Source: Pristionchus mayeri (Eukaryota > Nematoda > Chromadorea > Rhabditida > Neodiplogasteridae). Taken from it: a DNA stretch of 64,000 bases. This document shows, in pieces, positions 59,301 to 64,000 of the stretch; within the stretch, counting starts at the first letter, position 1; the number at the start of each line of letters is the position of its first letter. Made by a program: the position numbers and the translations under genes. The DNA lies in the NCBI GenBank assembly GCA_036245805.1, contig BTRK01000001.1, positions 28,279,087-28,343,086 of the forward strand. The letters run 5' to 3'. The notes beneath the pieces were generated by a model that was not told the DNA's origin, ran no database searches, and was given only the letters and a program-made list of their open reading frames with translations.

Positions 59301-61087
59301 CGTACTACCGTATCCACTTCTCATCTACTGTGACCTCCTACAGCATACCTGAACTCTCCCAGTTCTCGCTCACGATTCTTCGGTCCTCCATTGACGAAGA
59401 AGTTGCCGTGGATGGTCCACATCACCCCTAGAGGAGTGCACTTCCAGATGTTGTAGATCACCCACAGGTACTGGAATAATGTAATTTATCGATCGATTTC
59501 AACCTTTTGTAGGTTCAGTAGTCAGGCGAACAAGTGCATATTTTCAAATTATCATAATCGAATTTGGTGTGGCAGGCATGGGTTGATGCATTCAAGAGGA
59601 TTGGCACTACACCGGATGAGAACCGTCGGATGAGAACCCACCGGATGAGAACCAAAAAAATGGACCCTTCTGTAGGACTTTCACAGAAGCATTTCTGACA
59701 CTCAGGGAACCTACTGTGAACATTCTGGAGAAGGGTACTTTTTTTGGTTCTCATCCGGTGGGTTCTCATCCGACGGTTCTCATCCGACCTAGTGCCAGAG
59801 GATTACACTAGACATGTGTATGAATAATTATGGCATGATAATTTAAAGATGGACTAACACTGCCGGGCACTTTTCCCTTGTCTTGCAGGGAATTCATGAT
59901 GACGTGGTTGTCGAAGAATCCCTGGTGATTGGCGAGGAAGAGAACACGTTTATCCGTGATCGCAGAGATGTCGTCACCGTATTCGATTACTGAAAAGAAA
60001 GTCAGTTGTCGATTGGAGATCAGATTTTTCGAATCTCATTGAATTATTGAGATCTGAAAAACTGAATTATCCCTGATGAACACAAATTTCGATAGATGAA
60101 ATTTCAGCCAGTTCTCGATTCAATTAGCATACCTTGCAATCCGCAGAAGTAGGAACAAGTCGCCCAGTGGTCGTTGACAAGCTGGCATAGCCGGTTCTCC
60201 AGTTTCAAGAACAGCGGACGGCTGAAAGGAGAGAGATTATTGATTTTATTGTGATTGCTACTATTCAATACTACCTCTTTTCCCGTTCTCGAATCAATCA
60301 TTCTCTGCACAATTTCTCTACTCATTCATTATCTACGTTGGCCATCCTTGCAATGAGAGCAACAGCGAATAATGTGAATTAGGGGGAGAGGGGCAACATT
60401 CACTTCCTTACTGCACTAAGATTCACCAAAGACCCAACTTCCAATAGTCTAAATATCAAAGTGCTACCAGGCGAACTTTGTGATTGATTCTCTAGAGTAC
60501 ACAGTAAGGTAATCCTATCTCGTCCCTTTCCCTCAACCGGTAGTGACAAGTATCACAAATGAGGAACCCACGTAACAAACTATTCTATACTCGCGCGAGA
60601 TGTTTTCCTTCCATTTCCAGTTCCCTATCCTGGTCAATACCCACTCAATCATGGATTGCAAAAGTGGAGATGTTGTACTCTCAGTAATCGATAGATACTC
60701 CGACTACCGCACTTCACAAGCAGGAGCGGCATGATCATGATGAAGGTCGACACGCAGGCGATCGGTACGATTATGATCGTCGATAGCAAGAGATAGGCAG
60801 CGACTGCAAGTAGGAAACGTCGACCACCCACATCACGTTGAAATTTTTATGAAAGTTCGCAAAAATGATAAACGTCGACTCACGGCACCACGCGGACAGC
60901 TTGCGCACATCCATGGGCCAGCTGGCAGTCTCGGTAGCAGCTTCTGAAAAGAACATTACAGTAATCGGGAAATCCAAGTCAATCGATAACTACCGTAACC
61001 TCAGAATACCGTACCCGTTCTGTTCCTCTCGGTCTGCTTCTCCCTCTTCTTACGTTCGATGTTTATCTCCGCATTGATCGTCTCCAT
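56370..61087 (-). CDS. LPGAT1-type lysophospholipid acyltransferase
   Basis: Membrane acyltransferase that transfers an acyl chain from acyl-CoA to a lysophospholipid, probably in the ER. Fourteen minus-strand exons: 61015-61087, 60884-60943, 60713-60803, 60133-60221, 59859-59989, 59349-59470, 59156-59217, 58923-58976, 58782-58862, 58533-58628, 58400-58466, 56797-56863, 56601-56693, 56370-56465. They total 1,182 nt, 393 aa, close to the LPGAT1 length (about 370), and all phases agree. A membrane segment lies at about 47-73. The catalytic HX4D motif is NHQGFFDN (His126, Asp131); HGNFFVNGG follows, and MYPEG (Glu209) is the conserved PEG motif. The C-terminus is hydrophobic. The donor after exon 3 (gtgcgg) is weak, chosen for phase. 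The start may be further upstream, since an acceptor precedes the ATG (61134). Confidence 0.92.
56972..58236. mobile_element. 1,265-bp element with mariner-type TIRs
   Basis: Lies in the largest intron of the acyltransferase (56864-58399). Ends TTAGGTTGAGCATAAAGTTT... and complement, with TA outside both (56970-56971, 58237-58238). The TIR resembles that of the 11860 element (about 24 of 31 positions) and the length differs by one base. No DDD motif is found; two plus-strand frames are present instead. Confidence 0.82.
57319..57603 (+). CDS. Open frame in mariner-ended element, unknown
   Basis: 94 codons from ATG to TGA, open for about 35 codons upstream of the ATG. Begins MNHGYLEKSELSRTNHLFRG, continues with RLSATYGRCYHYLQGS, and ends with an acidic/hydrophobic stretch (LARLTLEKLATSTI-like). 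No transposase motif or known domain. It could be cargo or chance. Confidence 0.3.
   Translation: MNHGYLEKSELSRTNHLFRGLTRLSATYGRCYHYLQGSLLQRCLRAHLAFSSKKETFAPELFFNENFENSDIEGLQARLTLEKLATSTIYLICE
58264..58353. mobile_element. hAT-like MITE in acyltransferase intron
   Basis: 90 bp; GGCACTAGGTCGGATGA on the left and its complement on the right, core TGACGTCATGCCGCCTTTG. It lies 46 bp from the 58400 exon edge. No clear 8-bp duplication here. Confidence 0.75.
59603..59796. mobile_element. hAT-like MITE with nested end repeats
   Basis: 194 bp in an acyltransferase intron. Exact 8-bp duplication AGAGGATT (59595-59602, 59797-59804). Ends GGCACTA...TAGTGCC; CGGATGAGAACC appears three times on each side, so the arm itself has been tandemly expanded. 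Confidence 0.88.
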
Positions 61088-62250
61088 GATGGCTTGTACT
61101 CCTCGGCTACGGTAGTCTGACGGTCTCACTACCCTAAAAAAATGCGGAAATAACGTCACGAGCCAACACGTGCTGTGAGAGGCAAAACACAAACATTGAG
61201 TCACTGGGGTTGTAATTTCGACACTGCCCCCTCTCATGTCACACGTTATCTCATCAACAATAACGCATCATGCGAAAGCAGCGGAGAAAGGGTCGAATTA
61301 TCAACAAATCAACTCTAGCTCACGCCGTGGCTCGGAAACGATAAACAATGAGTCACGACACTTGTCGCTAGTTGATTGATTGCTAGAGAAACGTGGAACG
61401 ATCGGAACATGGGAAGAACGGGATGAAACGGCGTTTCGGCATCTCTCATAAAAATAATATTATGCGGTTTAACGAGATGGGAAAATGGAGGGAGAATCTG
61501 CTTTGCCTCTTCCGTCTCGGTAGAGTGCCTGTCGCAAGCAGAAAAGACGAGTAATGGATAGGGGCGAGAGAGTGCGAGGAAGGAAGAGAGCGCAGATAAG
61601 CAGAGTGAGGGCAACGTAGTAGCTAGAGCGGAGGAAGGGCGAGAAGTTGAGTTGCGATCGCTCACTCTCTTCGTTTTCCCTGCTCTCTAGCCCTCTCTGA
61701 CCGACGAGGGAACAGGTGAACTGGATAATTGGAATGGAACTCGGCAAATGAACCATGGAATGTACGATAAGTGATAGTTCTGCGCTTTTTCCAACAAAAT
61801 GTTTCGGTTTATGATCAAAGAAACATACACGAACTCTCGAAGTTCGCGTGAAAAGGTGGAAAGTGAGAGGCGAACGGAAATGGTTCATCCAAGTTCCACA
61901 AGGGAGATTTGGAAGAGAAAGGGGAAATTGTGCACCGATCCATCCCAATTGCCGCCACATAAGAGTGCGGGGAGAAATCATGAGATCCTCCATCTATCAC
62001 AGCAACGAGTAAACAAAGTGACGAATGTTTTCCGCCTCGCCCCGCCCCCTTCCATTTCCGGCCCCGATATTGCCCTCGATCTCATCCGATTATGCCGGGG
62101 GAAATATATGCGAGCGCGTGGTGCCAAGGCCATTGTGACCTATAGTAGGGATGGCTTCGCAAGAAATGACTTTCTTCAAGCTACACACACTCTCTGACAA
62201 CGTCAAAATTTCAACTTTGCTGACTGTCCTTCTTTAACATCGTAAACCGG
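61088..62250. other. Divergent upstream region
   Basis: Between the acyltransferase (minus) and the small plus-strand gene. A 174-codon minus frame (61469-61993) and a 132-codon plus frame (61799-62197) are open, but lack domains, splice signals or coding-like composition. Probably promoter and 5' UTR space. Confidence 0.4.
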
Positions 62251-62254
62251 TATT

Positions 62255-62633
62255 ATGATAATGGTTAGTTTTTTCTCATGAATAGCTTAATTTTGCAGAG
62301 TATATGTGATTATTATCCTTGAAAAATTATGAGCATCTTTACAGGAAGACGACGAGGGATCAACTGTGACGATCAAGTCGAAATCAGAAGATTTCATGTG
62401 AGTATCCATAATTTTCATCATAAAAATGGTTTTTTCAGCTCCCCAATGGCAATGAGCCCAGCGCGCTCGATATCATATTAGTGGATAAGTGAATTTACAT
62501 CGTTATTTCGATATCATTTATTTTTTTCAGGCTTCTGATGGTGTCGTCGGGCGATAAGGTGGCTGGTCCCAAAGCCTCCTTTACCATTACGACATCCAGT
62601 GTCGCCATGCCTCCCGTGTCCCCAAGGCACTAG
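62255..62633 (+). CDS. Small gene with alternative last exons
   Basis: Exon 1 (62255-62263) MIM, donor gttagt; exon 2 (62345-62397) EDDEGSTVTIKSKSEDF, donor gtgagt. Two last exons fit the phase. 62439-62481 after ttttttcag gives ISPMAMSPARSISY; 62531-62633 after tttttttcag gives MLLMVSSGDKVAGPKASFTI and ends SPRH. The product would be 34 or 54 aa. Short exon 1 suggests that the true start could be further 5'. The acidic, Ser/Thr-rich tail looks like the cytoplasmic end of a larger protein. Family unknown. Confidence 0.5.
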
Positions 62634-62816
62634 ACGGTGGTGTAGAGCAGAAACCTCTCGACGGTGGGGAGGGAGCACTGAGACTATGAGTGGAGAGAGA
62701 GAAGAAGAGGAGATCTTATGTGTGAGAGGTGATGCCCTTATAAAGGGACGCTACTGGGAGAAGGGTGAAGGGAGATTGATCATTTTCATAATCTAGAAGA
62801 GAGAGGAACATCATAT

Positions 62817-62853
62817 CTTCCCGTCTAGCGGCTTAGTGGAGCTAGACGGGAAG
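62817..62853. repeat. Hairpin, 12-bp stem
   Basis: TTCCCGTCTAGC and GCTAGACGGGAA are complementary around an 11-base loop containing the possible acceptor CTTAG. Confidence 0.55.
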
Positions 62854-63189
62854 AGTACTGATGACAATGAATCCGGGATGCAAGGTGTCGAGCCGCATCT
62901 GATGTTTGAGCACGACTGCCCCGACGGAGAGTACCGGCAGTTTTGATTGTGATTACTTTTGCAAAATATCTCTCTATCCATCCAATACTTTCCACCTTCA
63001 GATGGAATGTTCAATTTTTGCGTCGCACTCAGTCCTACTAGTGATCCCGAGAAGGAATATGAAGTATCGTTGCCCATTTCTGTGGACAGAATGCGCAATT
63101 GTAAGCACTTTGAAGACAGAAGGATGTGCGAGCCGAATGATAAGGATAGTTACACATGGAAATATAAGGAGACAGTGTATAATTGTTGA
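62837..63189 (+). CDS. Possible Cys-containing small protein exons
   Basis: An exon after gcggcttag reads ELDGKSTDDNESGMQ and either splices at gtgtcg (62885) to 63002-63189 or continues VEPHLMFEHDCPDGEY to TGA at 62944-62946. The second exon follows accttcag and reads DGMFNFCVALSPTSDPEKEY, ...RMRNCKHFEDRRMCEPND..., ending VYNC at 63187-63189. VEPHLMFEHDC recalls the ExPxLxxxHxC end of nematode transthyretin-like proteins; this is only a resemblance. No start codon exon found. Confidence 0.4.
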
Positions 63190-63430
63190 TAAGCCATTTT
63201 ATTATACAGGGTGCCGAGACTGTTGTTTTCAAATGATTCTCACCTTGGGAATTGAACATGAGGGATATCGTATATGGCAAAGTTTACCAGTCATATGGGT
63301 AATAGCAAAATACTATCTACGTTTGATCGGGCCTCCATTTGCTCTGAGACTTCTCAGATCCACCTATCGATTCCCGCATGAAATTTTCATCGTTTTCTAC
63401 TCATTATTTTAGAAGAGAAGCCTTGAGTCG
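63190..63430. other. No gene recognised
   Basis: Open frames here lack splice signals and families. Confidence 0.3.
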
Positions 63431-63439
63431 AATTCTTCT

Positions 63440-63560
63440 TAGATGACATCTTGGACTACCACACCGCCAAATAGTGAAGTCGAAGCGTCGAGATCTGGGG
63501 AATACGGGGGCCAGCCAGTCAGAGTGGTTTAGTCGGGTGCATGGGTGTCCGGCATCGAAT
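63440..63560 (-). pseudogene. DDE transposase C-terminal relic
   Basis: The minus frame reads GWPPYSPDLDASTSLFGGVV, resembling the WPPxSPDLxPxDFxLWGxVK block of Tc1/mariner-related transposases, with the catalytic Asp position altered. About 40 codons. Confidence 0.45.
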
Positions 63561-63644
63561 TTGCCTTCTGAATGGAGCTGATTGTTGCTGAAACGACCAG
63601 TGCTCCTGGTCGAAGTTGGATTCCTGACCTCGTCACCATCCTTC

Positions 63645-64000
63645 AACTCTCCGGTTATCCTTTTCTCGTTTTCTCAGATTCATGTAAAAAAATGAAAATT
63701 GAATTTAACCAAAAAAAGCATCGCGAACACATATTACGATATATCAACGTACTACTGTAATTTCTGTTTTCACCTTAGAATTTAAACCTAAATCGTCCAA
63801 TGTCGACCGTAGCCACAGGGAGGATTGCCAGAGGGTTGTATTTTACTTGCATTATCATTTAGGGAGGTGCTTCCGACCTCCCGCGGTTTTACAATATGTC
63901 TCACCTATCCAACGTAATTGGATGCTTGTAATCAATGGTATGCGCAAGGCGTATTCAGAATTCATTTATAAGTCCGCAAATGCCACTCTCTCCTTCCAGA
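63645..64000 (+). repeat. Third copy of F-box upstream flank
   Basis: Matches 38640-39030 and continues into 41991-42030 without the retrotransposon: TTCTCGTTTTCTCAGATTCA, ..., GCGAACACATATTA, ..., GGATTGCCAGAGGGTTGTA, CGTATTCAGAATTCAT, CGCAAATGCCACT. Divergence is higher than between the palindrome arms. The window ends where the F-box gene would follow. Confidence 0.8.

Noticed and set aside
61469..61993. 174-codon minus frame upstream of the acyltransferase
   Set aside because: No domain, no splice links to 61133, composition unlike the neighbouring exons.

Overview
The window looks like nuclear DNA from a nematode, most plausibly a diplogastrid such as Pristionchus. The evidence is short introns ending in (t)ttttcag, genes split into many exons of about 60-130 nt, fast-evolving F-box genes, small secreted proteins, and dense mariner/MITE/CR1-like repeats. 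There are no bacterial-type operons or ribosome binding sites. Species assignment is inference. Most open frames are chance; genes were rebuilt by hand from splice sites and phase.

Layout. (1) 1-798 is a foldback repeat. (2) About 1-31 kb is an array of degenerate modules, almost all read on the minus strand. Each has an exon-like core after ttttcag, a GA/CT-rich tract, and often a relic of mariner transposase. The array shows higher-order duplication (about 1.1-5.4 kb matches 16.4-20.8 kb). Small genes lie within it (8.2-8.6, 10.5-10.7, 21.5-22.1 kb), as do several nonautonomous transposons with visible target-site duplications. A second module type (B) carries an E2F-like block and recurs at 11, 14, 30, 50 and 55 kb. 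(3) 32.1-34.0 kb is a 1.9-kb foldback element inside a B module. (4) 34.2-44.2 kb is a large palindrome with an F-box gene in each arm: the right copy is full length, the left has lost 100 codons in frame. The right arm is split by a CR1-like retrotransposon and a MITE. (5) 43.6-48.2 kb is a tandem array of a ~1,270-bp unit that partly copies the palindrome flank. (6) 48.7-49.7 kb encodes a small secreted protein. (7) 49.9-56.1 kb holds B modules interrupted by a minus-strand CR1-like retrotransposon, itself interrupted by a 1,243-bp mariner with TA duplications and one frameshift. (8) 56.4-61.1 kb is a complete 14-exon gene for an LPGAT1-type acyltransferase, with a mariner-ended element and two MITEs in its introns. 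(9) 62.2-63.2 kb holds one or two small plus-strand genes. (10) 63.4-64.0 kb holds a transposase relic and the upstream flank of a third F-box-type locus.

The clear host genes are the acyltransferase, the F-box gene (probable SCF substrate adaptor) and three or four small, mostly secreted proteins. The rest is a record of repeated duplication and nested transposition, and several insertions can be dated relative to each other because an empty-site paralogue lies in the same window.
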